Notes: generated by a model not told the origin, from the sequence alone. A stretch of 64,000 nt of DNA from Phyllobacterium sp. T1293 (GCF_020731415.2 NZ_CP088273.1:3596001-3660000); one strand, 5' to 3'; shown: positions 35,017-45,661, counted from the first letter of the stretch. A program made the numbers and translations.

Positions 35017-36300
35017 TTATGTCCGGCCAGTGAATGCACGCAAGCGTTCGCGGATGATGCGGGCAAAGTTCTGGGTACGGCGGTAGAGATGGATTTGTGC
35101 CGCAGCCCGGCGGGTTGCCCGATCGGAAGCCGGGGTCAGACCGATAACCAGTGTGCCCACGGATTCGCGCTCCTGAAACAGGCGGGACGCGACCGGATGA
35201 TCAGGAACGGCACAGGAATCCGTGCGCAGGATATTCGGATCATCAAGATGGTTCTTGAGCATCTCGATCATCAGAAGCACCCCGGGTGAATAGGCGGCGA
35301 GACTTTCATCATAGGCCGTCTTCCACGTCCAAGCCTGACCGGCTTCGACAAAGACCACGAGAACGGCAATCGTCTTGCCGTCGAGTTCAAGCGTGTGAAT
35401 GCGGGCAAGATCGCGGCCAGCGAGATTGTTGACGGCTTCGCGGGCAAAGGCGGCGCGGAAACGATCGACCGCCATGGCTGAACCGCGATGACCCTTCCAT
35501 CCACTGGCCTCAACCGCCAGAAAATCCTCAAGACGGGCCCGGATATCTTCCTCGGTGCGGCTGACCGTATAGGTCAGCTTGCCCTTTTCCGACAGGCGCC
35601 GCCATAAACGGCGATATTCCTTGGCGTGGCGTGTGCCAAGTGCCTCGCGCAGATATTCTTCACCCTCTTTGGTGCTTTCAAGAAACGGCCGCTCGACCGT
35701 GCCAATTGTGGTGACGGGCAGGTTTCGGTCGAGGGCGACAGCGCGGAAAAGCTGGGCGACCGGACGGTTCAGCAACAGGTCGGGCAGAACCAGCACTTCC
35801 GGGAATTTCAGGTGCTTGCGCGCCAGCATGTCGAACAGATCGTTGAGAACGCCGACCGGATCATCGCGGTCAATCAGCGGGGTGCCTTGCGGGCCGAAAG
35901 GTGTCGCCCAGGCGCGCAGGATCGACGAGGAAAAGGTGAAGCCGGGACGCTCAATCGTATAGGGCATCAGAAACCGCAGGCGGCTCTTCACCTCATTTTC
36001 ATCGCGCACCACCATGAACCGCACCTGCCGATCATCAAGCCGGGGCATTGCGGGCGCAAGAAAGCGCGGATTGAAGAAGACGTTTGGTTCGATGGTCCGG
36101 TAGCTCAGATATTCGAGTTCTTCGGTAAGGTCGAACCCGGCGGAAGCGGAATAGACGGAGAGTTTGCGGGGGATGCCGCGCGTGCCCAGCGTCTCCTCGA
36201 TCTGCTTGGCCGCATCACGCGACTCAAAGCCGGCCAGCTGCGAAATGATCTGCGAGGAAGGGCCACCGGCCAGTTCTTCGAGAAGCGGTATTGCAGCCAT
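35017..36300 (-). CDS. FemAB/CelD-type GNAT acyltransferase
   Basis: This 427-residue cytoplasmic protein has a C-terminal FemAB-like GNAT domain (BioF2/CelD type, about residues 240-390). Visible pieces are DFLAVEASGWKGHRGSAMA, ARIHTLELDGKTIAVLVVFVEAGQAWTWKTAYDESLAAYSPGVLLMIEML. Such enzymes transfer acyl or aminoacyl groups to cell-surface polysaccharide or peptidoglycan precursors. Its ATG overlaps the flippase stop by one base (TGATG), so the two are translationally coupled, suggesting it modifies the flippase cargo. The acyl donor is unknown. Confidence 0.82.
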   Translation of the reverse strand: MAAIPLLEELAGGPSSQIISQLAGFESRDAAKQIEETLGTRGIPRKLSVYSASAGFDLTEELEYLSYRTIEPNVFFNPRFLAPAMPRLDDRQVRFMVVRDENEVKSRLRFLMPYTIERPGFTFSSSILRAWATPFGPQGTPLIDRDDPVGVLNDLFDMLARKHLKFPEVLVLPDLLLNRPVAQLFRAVALDRNLPVTTIGTVERPFLESTKEGEEYLREALGTRHAKEYRRLWRRLSEKGKLTYTVSRTEEDIRARLEDFLAVEASGWKGHRGSAMAVDRFRAAFAREAVNNLAGRDLARIHTLELDGKTIAVLVVFVEAGQAWTWKTAYDESLAAYSPGVLLMIEMLKNHLDDPNILRTDSCAVPDHPVASRLFQERESVGTLVIGLTPASDRATRRAAAQIHLYRRTQNFARIIRERLRAFTGRT

Positions 36301-37742
36301 CAGATTTCTTCCTTGGCGGATTTTGTGCCCGGTCCACCGGCGAAAACAAACATTGTTATGTTGAGACGGTTGTAAACGGTCAACGCCAGAACAAGCGCTT
36401 CAAATACCATCGAGGCTGCCGTCGCACATGCGGCGCCTGCAAGGCCGTATAGTGGTATCATAACAATGCTGAGACAAATATTAACGGCCAAAGTAACCGC
36501 ATAGACAATCGCGCAAATCTTCTGTTTGCCCGCCATGTTGAGCAGGCTCTCCGCCGGGCCGACCGAGGCGCGAGCCACCACGCCGATCACCATGATGAAC
36601 AAAAGCGGATAGCCTTCGGTGAACTGTGCGCCGAAAAGCCATAGCAGCGGCTTGCCCAGAACGAGCAGCACGATGGCCATTGCCAATGAGGGCCAGAATG
36701 TCCAGCGCGCCGTATCGCGGGCAAATCCCTCAAGCTGGGCGTGGTCGTAATTCTGCATCAGCTCGGCATAGCGCTGGGCAGCGCCCGCCTTCACCGAGAA
36801 ATAGACGAAATGCACCAGAGCGAGAAGTTTGACAGTGGCGTAATAGGTGGCGACCTTATCAGGCTCCATATAGCGCCCGACCATCAACACGTCGGCATTG
36901 GTCAAAAGGAAGAAAAAGCCTTCCACCAGAAAAATCGGCAGGGATACCGCGAACCAATCCTTGAAATAAATGGCTCTGGGGCCCGGTGGCACCACGGCCT
37001 TGAAGCGATCACAAACGACATAGAGCTGGAACAGCGATGTGAGATAGGTCGCGATAATGGCCGAGCCGATGGCGGTCATGGCCGTGGGGGCGAACCCGCC
37101 AAAATGGGAAAGGCTCATGACGGCGAGCGTCAGGATCGGGCGGATGATATAGGTCGGGGTAAGGGCGACCAGCACCCAGGAGCGCGAGCGCGCCGTGCCG
37201 TCAAGCGTATCACCCAGCGCGATCATGGGAAGGCAGATCAATCCGACAAGGAATGGGGCGATGTAGTAAACCTCGATCTTGTCGCGCAATGCATAGATGA
37301 CGGCGGCGCCAACCAACGCGATGCATGTCGTTATGCTGACCGCAAAAGCCTTGCTGGTGAAAAGGATGCCGCGCAGATGGTCAAACTGCTTGCGCTCCAG
37401 ATATTCAGGGACAAAACGGATAACTGTGGTCTGAAAGCCAAGGCAGGACAGATTGCCGAGGATGACGACCGTTACCCATACGAGGACGAAAATACCGTAT
37501 TCGAATGGGCCCATCCAGCGGGCAAAGATGACCTGAGAAACGAGGGCTATGCCGGCGCTGACAACGCGGACAAGGAACGCAATCAGGGAAACGCGCTGGG
37601 CGACGGCGTGTTCGTTCGACCCGTCAAGCAACTGATCCAGTCGCGACAACCAGGGACCAAGACGCTGTGACAGTTTTTCTGGCAAAAATCGGTCTGCAGC
37701 TTTTACCGCAGAAAATCGCACTCGCAGCCCCCACTCATTCAC
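36300..37742 (-). CDS. Polysaccharide flippase (MOP superfamily)
   Basis: This 480-residue membrane protein has about 12-14 hydrophobic segments and belongs to the Wzx/MVIN-type oligosaccharide flippases. The N-terminal RVVSAGIALVSQVIFARWMGPFEYGIFV is characteristic. It would move an undecaprenyl-linked saccharide or related lipid across the inner membrane. No glycosyltransferase or polymerase is adjacent; the only partner is the overlapping FemAB-like gene. secA lies upstream on the same strand but is separated by a terminator. Confidence 0.85.
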   Translation of the reverse strand: MNEWGLRVRFSAVKAADRFLPEKLSQRLGPWLSRLDQLLDGSNEHAVAQRVSLIAFLVRVVSAGIALVSQVIFARWMGPFEYGIFVLVWVTVVILGNLSCLGFQTTVIRFVPEYLERKQFDHLRGILFTSKAFAVSITTCIALVGAAVIYALRDKIEVYYIAPFLVGLICLPMIALGDTLDGTARSRSWVLVALTPTYIIRPILTLAVMSLSHFGGFAPTAMTAIGSAIIATYLTSLFQLYVVCDRFKAVVPPGPRAIYFKDWFAVSLPIFLVEGFFFLLTNADVLMVGRYMEPDKVATYYATVKLLALVHFVYFSVKAGAAQRYAELMQNYDHAQLEGFARDTARWTFWPSLAMAIVLLVLGKPLLWLFGAQFTEGYPLLFIMVIGVVARASVGPAESLLNMAGKQKICAIVYAVTLAVNICLSIVMIPLYGLAGAACATAASMVFEALVLALTVYNRLNITMFVFAGGPGTKSAKEEI

Positions 37743-37810
37743 AACCTACTGATGTATATTCCGTAAAGAACGGTTCGGCCATATCGAGAGTTGCATAGTC
37801 TATCGAAAAA

Positions 37811-37844
37811 GCAAAAGGCCGCGTCTGATAACGCGGCCTTTTGC
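37811..37844 (-). terminator. secA terminator
   Basis: GCAAAAGGCCGCGT (37811-37824) pairs perfectly with ACGCGGCCTTTTGC (37831-37844) with a 6-nt loop. On the minus strand a T-run follows. It ends secA transcription 18 bp after its stop and isolates the flippase gene. Confidence 0.85.
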
Positions 37845-37861
37845 TTTGTATGGTTTTGATA

Positions 37862-40579
37862 TCAGGCGAACGAGCCGTGACAATGCTTGTATTTTTTGCC
37901 CGATCCGCAGGGGCAAGTCTCGTTGCGGCCAATCTTGCCCCAGGTGCTCGGATTGTTCGGATCACGCTCGGACGGGTCCACAACGCGTTGGTCTTCCAGC
38001 ACGGCTGCGTCACCAAAGTCATCCTGACCGGTCAGGCCATCAAAGTGATGACCTTCCATCTGTGGCAATTCTGGTGCTGGTGCTTCAGCCGCTTCGCGAA
38101 CGATTTCGACACGCATCAACTGCGTGGTCACGTTCTGGCGAAGATTGGTCAGCATGGCCTGGAATAGCTCAAAGCCTTCGGTCTTATATTCGTTGAGTGG
38201 ATCGCGCTGCGCATAGCCGCGGAAACCGACGACCGAACGCAGATGGTCGAGATTGACCAGATGCTCACGCCACAGGGCATCAAGCGTCTGAAGAATGACC
38301 GATTTCTCGACATAGGCCATGATTTCAGGGCCGAAACGCTCGGCACGATCAGCAGCAGCCTTTTCAACCGCTTCGAACAGGCGTTCGCGGATATCATCAG
38401 GCGCGATATTGTCTTCATTGGCCCACTCAATGATCGGCAGATCGAGATTGAGAATGTTGCGAACATCCTCGTTCAGCTGCTGCACGGTCCACTGTTCGGC
38501 GTAAGCGCCTTCAGGGGTATGACGGGCGATCAGATCATCCACGACGTCTTCGCGCATTTCGGCGGTGGTCTGGCTCAGATCCGTGCCATCCATCAGTTCA
38601 ATGCGCTGTTCAAAGATCACCTTACGCTGATCATTCATCACGTCATCATATTTCAGGAGGTTCTTGCGGATGTCGAAGTTGCGCGCTTCGACCTTCTTCT
38701 GTGCCTTTTCCAGCGCCTTGTTGATCCAGGGATGGACAATGGCCTCGTCTTCTTTCAGGCCAAGCTTCTGCAACATGCCGTCCATGCGCTCGGAACCGAA
38801 AATACGCATGAGATCGTCCTGCAGCGACAGGAAGAATTTCGAGCGGCCCGGATCACCCTGACGACCGGAACGGCCGCGCAGCTGGTTATCAATGCGGCGG
38901 CTTTCATGGCGTTCGGTTGCCAGAACATAGAGGCCGCCCGCTGCAAGTGCCTTTTCCTTCAGCTGGGCAATATCATCGCGAATGGCAGCTTCCTTGGACT
39001 TGCGCTCTTCGCCCTCGGGCATATCGGCAAGCTCATGCTTCACCCGCATTTCGAGATTGCCGCCAAGCTGAATGTCCGTACCGCGACCGGCCATGTTGGT
39101 TGCAATGGTGATTGCACCGGGAACACCGGCCTGTGCCACGATATAGGCTTCCTGCTCGTGGTAACGGGCGTTAAGGACCTGAAAGTCCTTGAAGCCTTCC
39201 TTGCGCAGACGTTCAGCCAGCTGTTCCGATTTTTCAATCGATGTCGTGCCAACCAGAACCGGCTGGCCCTTGGCGCGTGCCTCGTGAATATCGCGAACGA
39301 TGGCCTTGTATTTTTCCTCGACGGTCCGGTAGACCTCGTCATCCTCGTCAATGCGCTTGACGGGGTTGTTGGTCGGAATTTCCGTGACCTCAAGACCGTA
39401 AATATTGCCGAATTCTTCGGCTTCCGTCGATGCCGTACCGGTCATACCGGCCAGCTTCTTGTACATGCGGAAATAGTTCTGGAAGGTGATCGAAGCCAGC
39501 GTCTGGTTTTCAGGCTGGATTGTCACATGTTCCTTGGCTTCCAGTGCCTGATGCAGCCCTTCGGAGAAGCGGCGACCCGGCATCATGCGTCCGGTGAACT
39601 CGTCGATAATGACGATCTCGTCATTGCGGACGATATAGTCCTTGTCGCGCTGGAAGAGCTTGTGAGCACGCAGGGCATTGTTGACGTGGTGAACGACAGC
39701 AACGTTTTCGATGTCGTAAAGACCTTCGCCCTTGAGATGGCCGGCGGCTTTCAGCAGGTTTTCGAGCTTCTCGGTGCCTTCTTCGGTGAAGATTGCGGTT
39801 TTCTGCTTTTCATCGATTTCATAATCAACCGGTTCAAGCGGCAGGATGAACGTGTCGATGAGGTTGTAAAAATCGGACCGGTCATCGAGCGGGCCGGAAA
39901 TAATCAGCGGCGTGCGCGCTTCATCGACAAGGATCGAATCCACTTCGTCGACAATCGCGTAATTGTGCCCGCGCTGCACCATCTGGGCGCGCTCATATTT
40001 CATATTGTCGCGCAGATAGTCGAAGCCAAGCTCGTTGTTGGTGGCGTAGGTAATATCGGCGGCATAGGCGGCGGCGCGTTCTTCGTCGTCAAGACCATGA
40101 ACGATAATGCCGTAGCTGAGGCCGAGGAAATTGTAGACCTGGCCCATCCACTGGGCGTCACGGCTGGCAAGGTAGTCGTTTACGGTAACGACGTGAACGC
40201 CCTTGCCCTCAAGCGCATTGAGATAGACAGGCAATGTTGCAACCAGCGTCTTGCCTTCACCGGTGCGCATTTCAGAGATGCCGCCACCGTTCAGAACCAT
40301 GCCGCCAATCAGCTGAACATCAAAGGGACGCATGCCGAGAACACGCTTGGACGCTTCGCGTACAACGGCAAAAGCCGGTACCAGCAGGTCATCAAGCTTG
40401 GTTCCACTGGCAAGGCTTGCGCGGAATTCCGCGGTCTTTGCCTTCAATTGTTCGTCAGTAAGAGACGAAATTTCAGCCTCAAGTGCATTGATTTCATCAA
40501 CGCGCGGCTTGAAGCCTTTGACACGACGCTCATTGGAAGAGCCGAAAATCTTGCGGGCAAGGCCGCCGAAACTGACCAT
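37862..40579 (-). CDS. secA: Preprotein translocase ATPase SecA
   Basis: SecA is the motor of the Sec pathway, driving unfolded preproteins through SecYEG. The 905 residues include Walker A MRTGEGKT (about 104-111), [19 protein letters not shown] in the motor, the preprotein cross-linking domain, the second nucleotide domain ([24 protein letters not shown]), and a C-terminal zinc-binding SecB-interaction motif [14 protein letters not shown]. The start at 40579 ([13 protein letters not shown]) is preferred; the 14-codon extension to 40621 is not SecA-like. It diverges from the parvulin gene. Confidence 0.97.
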   Translation of the reverse strand: MVSFGGLARKIFGSSNERRVKGFKPRVDEINALEAEISSLTDEQLKAKTAEFRASLASGTKLDDLLVPAFAVVREASKRVLGMRPFDVQLIGGMVLNGGGISEMRTGEGKTLVATLPVYLNALEGKGVHVVTVNDYLASRDAQWMGQVYNFLGLSYGIIVHGLDDEERAAAYAADITYATNNELGFDYLRDNMKYERAQMVQRGHNYAIVDEVDSILVDEARTPLIISGPLDDRSDFYNLIDTFILPLEPVDYEIDEKQKTAIFTEEGTEKLENLLKAAGHLKGEGLYDIENVAVVHHVNNALRAHKLFQRDKDYIVRNDEIVIIDEFTGRMMPGRRFSEGLHQALEAKEHVTIQPENQTLASITFQNYFRMYKKLAGMTGTASTEAEEFGNIYGLEVTEIPTNNPVKRIDEDDEVYRTVEEKYKAIVRDIHEARAKGQPVLVGTTSIEKSEQLAERLRKEGFKDFQVLNARYHEQEAYIVAQAGVPGAITIATNMAGRGTDIQLGGNLEMRVKHELADMPEGEERKSKEAAIRDDIAQLKEKALAAGGLYVLATERHESRRIDNQLRGRSGRQGDPGRSKFFLSLQDDLMRIFGSERMDGMLQKLGLKEDEAIVHPWINKALEKAQKKVEARNFDIRKNLLKYDDVMNDQRKVIFEQRIELMDGTDLSQTTAEMREDVVDDLIARHTPEGAYAEQWTVQQLNEDVRNILNLDLPIIEWANEDNIAPDDIRERLFEAVEKAAADRAERFGPEIMAYVEKSVILQTLDALWREHLVNLDHLRSVVGFRGYAQRDPLNEYKTEGFELFQAMLTNLRQNVTTQLMRVEIVREAAEAPAPELPQMEGHHFDGLTGQDDFGDAAVLEDQRVVDPSERDPNNPSTWGKIGRNETCPCGSGKKYKHCHGSFA

Positions 40580-40847
40580 CCCTGGTCCTCTCTTGTTCGT
40601 TTCGCCAGGAGAACCTGGCATTTTAATGATCCGATACTTAACACTGGGAAGCCTGATACAATATGGGTATTAAGCCAAATGTATAAGCCTATCTCTTGCC
40701 AAGCTATCTGGACGCAAAGCCGATGGACAGATAAGAGGGGGCTCGAATGATGTCAATGTTGAAGCAGCAAACCGTTGATCGCTTCGTTTAGGCAAAATTC
40801 TGCCGTAATCATAGCCCGTACCGGTCCTCCCAAGGAGAAATAGACCT

Positions 40848-41768
40848 ATGAACCAATTGCGTAAAACCCTTTCATTCATGACTGTTGCTGTATTGTTATC
40901 AGGTGTTTCCTCAGTGGCCATGGCCCAGGACGCCGGAAAAACGGAAGCTCCAAAGGCGGAAGCCCCTAAGGCAGATGCCGTCAAGGTCGACCCCAAGAAG
41001 GTCCTTGCGACCATCAATGGCGACAAAATCACCTCCGGTGATGTTGACCAGATTTCTCAGGACCTTGATCCACAATTTGCCCGTCTGCCTGATGACCAGC
41101 GTCGTTTGGCCGCTCTGAATGCAATCATCGACATCAAGGCACTTTCTGCCAAGGCAGAAGCTGCAAAGCTTGATGCCACACCGGAATTCAAGGCGCGTAT
41201 GCAGTTCCTGAAGGATCGTGCCCTGCATAATGATTTCTTCAAGCAGCAGGTTGTCGACAAGATCACCGATGCTGATGTGCGTGCCCGTTATGACAAGGAA
41301 ATGGCAGCGATGCCGCCGCAGAACGAAGTTCGCGCCCGTCATATTCTGGTAAAGACAAAGGAAGAAGCTGAAGAGATCATCAAGCAGCTTGATGGCGGCG
41401 CATCCTTCGAAGACGTTGCTAAGGCAAAGTCGACCGACGGTTCGGCAGCGCAGGGCGGCGATCTCGGCTACTTCTCCGCTGGCCAGATGGTTCCTGAATT
41501 CGAAAAGGCAGCAATGGCTCTCGACGTCGGCAAATACACCAAAGAACCAGTGCAGACGCAGTTCGGCTTCCACGTCATCAAGCTGGAAGACAAGCGCGTG
41601 CAGCAGCCACCGGCATTCGATCAGGTCAAGGATCAGGTCAAGTCGATCCTCATCCGCGAGCGTTATATTGATCTGGTCAAGAAAGAACGCGCCGACCTGA
41701 AGATTCAGTACACTGATCCGGAAACGGAAAAGGCGATCAACGCCGCAACCCAATCGCAGGATCAGTAA
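40848..41768 (+). CDS. Parvulin-type peptidyl-prolyl isomerase
   Basis: This 306-residue exported protein has a signal peptide ending VAMAQDA (cleavage about residue 26), an Ala/Lys/Glu/Pro-rich linker, a SurA N-terminal-like helical region (about 45-130), and a parvulin domain (about 155-250) with RARHILVKTKEEAEE, GGDLGYFSAGQMVPEFEKA and TQFGFHVIKLED. It is a periplasmic foldase for outer membrane or secreted proteins. Its divergent location from secA is fitting for an export-assisting enzyme. GGAG lies 11 bp upstream of the ATG. Confidence 0.92.
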   Translation: MNQLRKTLSFMTVAVLLSGVSSVAMAQDAGKTEAPKAEAPKADAVKVDPKKVLATINGDKITSGDVDQISQDLDPQFARLPDDQRRLAALNAIIDIKALSAKAEAAKLDATPEFKARMQFLKDRALHNDFFKQQVVDKITDADVRARYDKEMAAMPPQNEVRARHILVKTKEEAEEIIKQLDGGASFEDVAKAKSTDGSAAQGGDLGYFSAGQMVPEFEKAAMALDVGKYTKEPVQTQFGFHVIKLEDKRVQQPPAFDQVKDQVKSILIRERYIDLVKKERADLKIQYTDPETEKAINAATQSQDQ

Positions 41769-41774
41769 AATTTT

Positions 41775-41798
41775 GGCCCGGGGGTTCGCTCCCGGGCC
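41775..41798 (+). terminator. Terminator hairpin after the parvulin gene
   Basis: A 10-bp stem GGCCCGGGGG/CTCCCGGGCC capped by a TTCG tetraloop, 6 bp after the parvulin stop. There is no strong T-run after it. Confidence 0.65.
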
Positions 41799-41858
41799 TT
41801 GATCCCCTTAGACCCGCGCCTATACCAAACCTTGTCAAACACCTTTTCGAGGTAATCG

Positions 41859-43100
41859 ATGTCCACGTCTGTCTCTCCCCTTGCTCCCAAACATGTACCG
41901 GCCATGCCGGAAATCCACGGTGCGCGGATCGCAACCGCTGAAGCCGGTATCAAATACAAGGGTCGCACAGACGTTGTTATGATCGTATTCGATAAGCCGG
42001 TGGCTGTCGCAGGCGTGTTTACCCGTTCGAAATGCCCATCAGCGGCGGTGGATTTTTGCCGGGACAGTTTGACCGGCGGCAAAGCCCGCGCGGTGGTCGT
42101 CAATTCAGGCAATGCCAATGCCTTTACCGGCAAGAAGGGACGCGAGTCGACCAAGCTGACAGCGGCTGCCGCTGCCAAAGCAGTTGGTTGCAAGCCGAGT
42201 GAAATCTTTCTTGCCTCGACAGGTGTCATTGGCGAGCCGCTGGATGCGGGCAAGTTCAGCCATCTGCTCGCAGATATGGCCAAGAGCGCCACAGCGGAAC
42301 GCTGGCAGGATGCAGCCAGCGCCATCATGACAACCGATACGTTCCCTAAGGTTGCAACAGAAACCGTCATGCTTGGCAGCGTGCCTGTCACCATCAATGG
42401 CATCGCCAAGGGTGCGGGCATGATCGCGCCAGATATGGCGACGATGCTGTCCTTTGTGGCGACCGATGCGCCAATTGCCTCGGATATTCTGCAAAAGCTT
42501 CTGTCCAAATCTGTTGGCAAGAGCTTCAATTCCGTCACCGTCGACAGTGATACATCCACATCAGACACATTGCTGCTTTTCGCGACCGGATCTGCCGCTG
42601 AACGCGGCGCGGCGCCGGTGACGAAGGAAAAAGACAAACGTCTGAAAGCCTTCAGCAAGGCGCTGGACCGCGTTCTGAAGAACCTCGCTCTGCAAGTCGT
42701 GCGTGACGGTGAGGGTGCCCGCAAGATGCTTGAGATTACCGTAACAGGCGCAACGTCGTCGCGTTCAGCCAAGCGCATTGCGCTATCAATTGCCAATTCA
42801 CCGCTGGTGAAGACTGCTGCTGCGGGCGAAGACGCCAATTGGGGCCGTATTGTCATGGCTGTCGGCAAGGCGGGAGAGCCTGCGGACCGTGATCGTCTTG
42901 CCATCTGGTTCGGTGACATTCGCGTTGCGCGGCACGGCGAGCGCGATCCGGATTATTCGGAAGCAGCAACATCCGATTACATGAAGAACGAGGATATCGC
43001 CGTCAAGGTCGATATCGGGCTCGGCAAGGGCAAGGCCACGGTCTGGACCTGTGACCTGACCAAGGAATATGTAGCGATCAACGGCGATTATCGCAGCTGA
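41859..43100 (+). CDS. argJ: Bifunctional ornithine acetyltransferase / NAGS
   Basis: This 413-residue ArgJ transfers acetyl from N-acetylornithine to glutamate, and the bifunctional forms also use acetyl-CoA. The self-cleavage/nucleophile threonine is Thr121 in LASTGVIG, where Ser replaces the usual Ala before Thr. [13 protein letters not shown] and [13 protein letters not shown] are family signatures. The stop TGA overlaps the ATG of the GNAT gene by one base, so argJ, GNAT and mutT form a coupled operon. Confidence 0.95.
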   Translation: MSTSVSPLAPKHVPAMPEIHGARIATAEAGIKYKGRTDVVMIVFDKPVAVAGVFTRSKCPSAAVDFCRDSLTGGKARAVVVNSGNANAFTGKKGRESTKLTAAAAAKAVGCKPSEIFLASTGVIGEPLDAGKFSHLLADMAKSATAERWQDAASAIMTTDTFPKVATETVMLGSVPVTINGIAKGAGMIAPDMATMLSFVATDAPIASDILQKLLSKSVGKSFNSVTVDSDTSTSDTLLLFATGSAAERGAAPVTKEKDKRLKAFSKALDRVLKNLALQVVRDGEGARKMLEITVTGATSSRSAKRIALSIANSPLVKTAAAGEDANWGRIVMAVGKAGEPADRDRLAIWFGDIRVARHGERDPDYSEAATSDYMKNEDIAVKVDIGLGKGKATVWTCDLTKEYVAINGDYRS

Positions 43101-43861
43101 TGCGTTCCATGCAGCTGGCGCAGATCAGGCAGATCGAGGCTGTCGGGTTCAGAGCCTGGCCCGCCTCATCGGTGCATTATGACGGCAGCTGGGCGATCCG
43201 TTTAACGGCTAACCACCCCTCCAAGCGGCTGAATTCGGTCAACCCGCTTGATCCGGGTGATACCGACAATATGGAGGAGCGGGTGGCGCACGCCATCCAG
43301 CGCTTCAAGGCGCATGGCAGGCCGCCAGTGTTTCGTCTGTCGCCGCTCGCGCCCAAAGAACTGGATGCTTATCTGGAAGGGCTTGGCTGGCCCCGATTTG
43401 ATGAGTCTTTCATCATGGTGGCCGACCTTGAGAAGATCGACTTCTCCGATGCGATTGATCAGCTTCCATTGCAAGATATTGACCGGTTCATCGATGCGGC
43501 CATTGAGGTTCATCAGGACGATCCTGCGTTGAAGCCCGGCCTGTTTGAAGTCATCAATGCCATTGTCCCGGCAAGGGGGCTGTTTGTCATCGAGGAAGGT
43601 AGTGAGCCGGTATCAACTGCCATCTGTGTGCAGGATGGGGCGCTGGCTGGCCTGTTCAATATCGGCACTTTGGCCGACCGTCGCCGGAAAGGGCATGGCC
43701 GGATGATCGTCAAAACCGCAATCAAATGGGCCGTGCAGCACGGGGCGAAACGAGGCTGGCTGCAGGTGGAAGCTGATAATGCGGGTGCCATTGCGCTCTA
43801 TGAAAAGCTCGGTTTTGCCGAGGCATACCGATATGCTTACCGGCGGGCACCAGACGCATGA
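43100..43861 (+). CDS. GNAT family N-acetyltransferase
   Basis: This 253-residue protein has a C-terminal GNAT fold (about 120-250) with the acetyl-CoA loop RRRKGHGRMIVKTAIKWA and the terminal LQVEADNAGAIALYEKLGF. The N-terminal 110 residues are family-specific. The substrate is unknown; its overlap with argJ (TGATG) hints at amino acid or ornithine-related chemistry but does not prove it. An alternative start is ATG 43109 (MQLAQIRQ). Its stop overlaps the mutT start. Confidence 0.86.
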   Translation: MRSMQLAQIRQIEAVGFRAWPASSVHYDGSWAIRLTANHPSKRLNSVNPLDPGDTDNMEERVAHAIQRFKAHGRPPVFRLSPLAPKELDAYLEGLGWPRFDESFIMVADLEKIDFSDAIDQLPLQDIDRFIDAAIEVHQDDPALKPGLFEVINAIVPARGLFVIEEGSEPVSTAICVQDGALAGLFNIGTLADRRRKGHGRMIVKTAIKWAVQHGAKRGWLQVEADNAGAIALYEKLGFAEAYRYAYRRAPDA

Positions 43862-44268
43862 GTGAGAAACATCCCATTTTGCTGGTAACGGCCTGCGCTC
43901 TTGTCGATGCGGATGGGCGGGTTCTGCTGACGCAGCGGCCTGAGGGTAAATCGCTTGCCGGACTCTGGGAATTTCCCGGTGGTAAGGTCGAGCCGGGCGA
44001 AACGCCTGAGGAAAGCCTGATCCGTGAATTGCAGGAAGAGCTGGGCATTACAGTCAAGCCTGCCTGCCTTGCGCCGCTGACTTTTGCCAGTTTCACCTAT
44101 GAGACATTCCATCTGCTGATGCCGTTATTTATCTGTCGGCGCTATGAAGGCATTCCGCGCTCCATGGAAGGTCAGGCACTGAAATGGGTACGTCCGAAAG
44201 ACATGCGCGACTACCCCATGCCGCCAGCGGATATCCCGCTTATTCCCTTTCTTATTGACCTGCTTTGA
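43858..44268 (+). CDS. mutT: 8-oxo-dGTP diphosphatase
   Basis: This 136-residue Nudix hydrolase has a complete Nudix box at residues 41-64 (GGKVEPGETPEESLIRE... with REL/EELGI). The flanking GRVLLTQRPEGKSLAGLWEFP and the C-terminal LKWVRPKDMRDYPMPPAD match MutT, which removes 8-oxo-dGTP from the nucleotide pool to prevent A-C transversions. It overlaps the GNAT gene by 4 bp (ATGA). Confidence 0.92.
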   Translation: MSEKHPILLVTACALVDADGRVLLTQRPEGKSLAGLWEFPGGKVEPGETPEESLIRELQEELGITVKPACLAPLTFASFTYETFHLLMPLFICRRYEGIPRSMEGQALKWVRPKDMRDYPMPPADIPLIPFLIDLL

Positions 44269-44382
44269 CTGGGAAACGTGGTTAAGATTTCATCACCGCG
44301 AAATTAACCCAAATCATTAATCGATCCTTCATGCGAATGGGCGACTTTTAGTCAATTCCGGATCAATTTTTCCAGGTGGGGC

Positions 44383-44703
44383 ATGGGTTATAAATTCGAC
44401 AATCTCGACGAAGCTTCGGCGCAGACCAGAACATTTCTGGGTGCCGGAACCGGCGTTCTGCGCTTGACCCTGCTGTTCGGGTCCGCTGCAATCGCACTCG
44501 CTTTGGTTGTTGCTCCACTTGCCGATCGCAAGTCAAAATCCGTGGTGGATTATGCATCCAGCAAATCCATCGACCAGATGTCGACAGGCTCCATCAAAAA
44601 AGCCGCTCCATCAGAATATACCATTCGTCGCAGCGTCCTGCAGAGTTCGCCCAACTCCGTCTGCATTTTGCATAGCGATGGCAGCAAAAGCGGCGATTGC
44701 TGA
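44383..44703 (+). CDS. Conserved hypothetical single-pass membrane protein
   Basis: This 106-residue protein has a cytoplasmic N-terminus (MGYKFDNLDEASAQTRTFLGAG), one hydrophobic helix at about residues 25-45 (LRLTLLFGSAAIALALVVAPL), and a polar C-terminal part with two cysteines. I know of no functional family. It is bounded by 114 bp upstream from mutT and ends 3 bp before the convergent methyltransferase stop. Confidence 0.72.
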   Translation: MGYKFDNLDEASAQTRTFLGAGTGVLRLTLLFGSAAIALALVVAPLADRKSKSVVDYASSKSIDQMSTGSIKKAAPSEYTIRRSVLQSSPNSVCILHSDGSKSGDC

Positions 44704-44706
44704 AAA

Positions 44707-45597
44707 CTATTTCTTTTCCAGTGCTTCGACATCTTTCAGAAAATCGGCCAGAGACGCCTTGGCGGAACCCGGCTTCAACGGCTTCTGCTGGGATTCATGT
44801 GCCGCCCAGCCGGACATCCAGATAAATGAGAACGTCGCCCTGATCCGGCCATCCGGATCGCTAAAGCGTTCCGCATAGATTTCGGCTGCCCGCATGAAGA
44901 AATGGCGGGTCAGCGGTTTGCGCGACCGGCCGAACAGAACGTTCTGCATGCCCATGGCGCGCAAATCCCGCATCAGCGCGAAGAGTGAATCATAACGCAC
45001 CGTATAAGTTTCGATATCCGTGACGGGCAGGGTGAAACCGGCCCGTTGCAACAGGCCGCCCACATCGCGCACATCGGCAAAAGGAGCCACGCGGGGCGAC
45101 ACTCCGCCACTGATTTCACTCTCGGCAGCCAGCAGGACTTCGCGCAGTTCCGACAGAGTGGCTTCACCCGCCATGGCACCCAGAAACAGCCCGTCGGGCT
45201 TCAATGCCCGTCTGATTTGCAAGAAAGTGCCAGGCGTATCATTGGTCAGGTGCAGGGACAGCAGGGAAACAATCAGCCCGGCACTGGTTGGCTTGAGCGG
45301 CAGGATTTCCTCATCGGCCACGACAGACGGAAAGTCCGTATCCAGAAAACGCGCATCCTGCTCAATCCGGATAATTGTCTCGGCCTTGCCGGAGCGTTCG
45401 ATGGCTTTCGCTGCGAGGCCCGTATGGCTTGCCAGATCAATAGCGACATCGAAAGTACGCTCTACCGCCGAAAGCCGTTCTTCCAGATCGTCAGCGGCGC
45501 GGGCGAGCAGAAAGTCGCCCGTCATGCCATGCTGGTGCAGCGCGCGCAGGCGCCTTTGCCGAAGCAAATTTCGATCGAAGATCCTGTGCTGATCCAT
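44707..45597 (-). CDS. SAM-dependent methyltransferase, BioC/NDUFAF5-like
   Basis: This 296-residue class I methyltransferase starts FDRNLLRQRRLRA, matching the NDUFAF5/BioC-like group. The SAM region is degenerate: the family glycine loop reads AIDLASHTGLAAKAI. LSLHLTNDTPGTFLQIRRALKPDGLFLGAM is the post-SAM segment. NDUFAF5 hydroxylates an arginine in complex I; bacterial relatives are often annotated as malonyl-ACP methyltransferases. Function remains open. It diverges from comF (about 64 bp between starts). Confidence 0.8.
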   Translation of the reverse strand: MDQHRIFDRNLLRQRRLRALHQHGMTGDFLLARAADDLEERLSAVERTFDVAIDLASHTGLAAKAIERSGKAETIIRIEQDARFLDTDFPSVVADEEILPLKPTSAGLIVSLLSLHLTNDTPGTFLQIRRALKPDGLFLGAMAGEATLSELREVLLAAESEISGGVSPRVAPFADVRDVGGLLQRAGFTLPVTDIETYTVRYDSLFALMRDLRAMGMQNVLFGRSRKPLTRHFFMRAAEIYAERFSDPDGRIRATFSFIWMSGWAAHESQQKPLKPGSAKASLADFLKDVEALEKK

Positions 45598-45661
45598 TCC
45601 GAATTTCTCTGATCAATGTATAGTTCTATCCGCTAAATGCGTCGCTCTGGAATGAATTGCA

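Noticed and set aside
38243-40750. 835-codon open frame on the plus strand opposite secA
   Set aside because: It is an antisense shadow of secA caused by codon bias; it has no recognisable domains and its composition mirrors the complement of SecA.
44281-44325. Possible CtrA site (TTAA...TTAA) before the small membrane protein gene
   Set aside because: The TTAA half-sites are spaced by 9 nt, not the 7 nt of the CtrA consensus.
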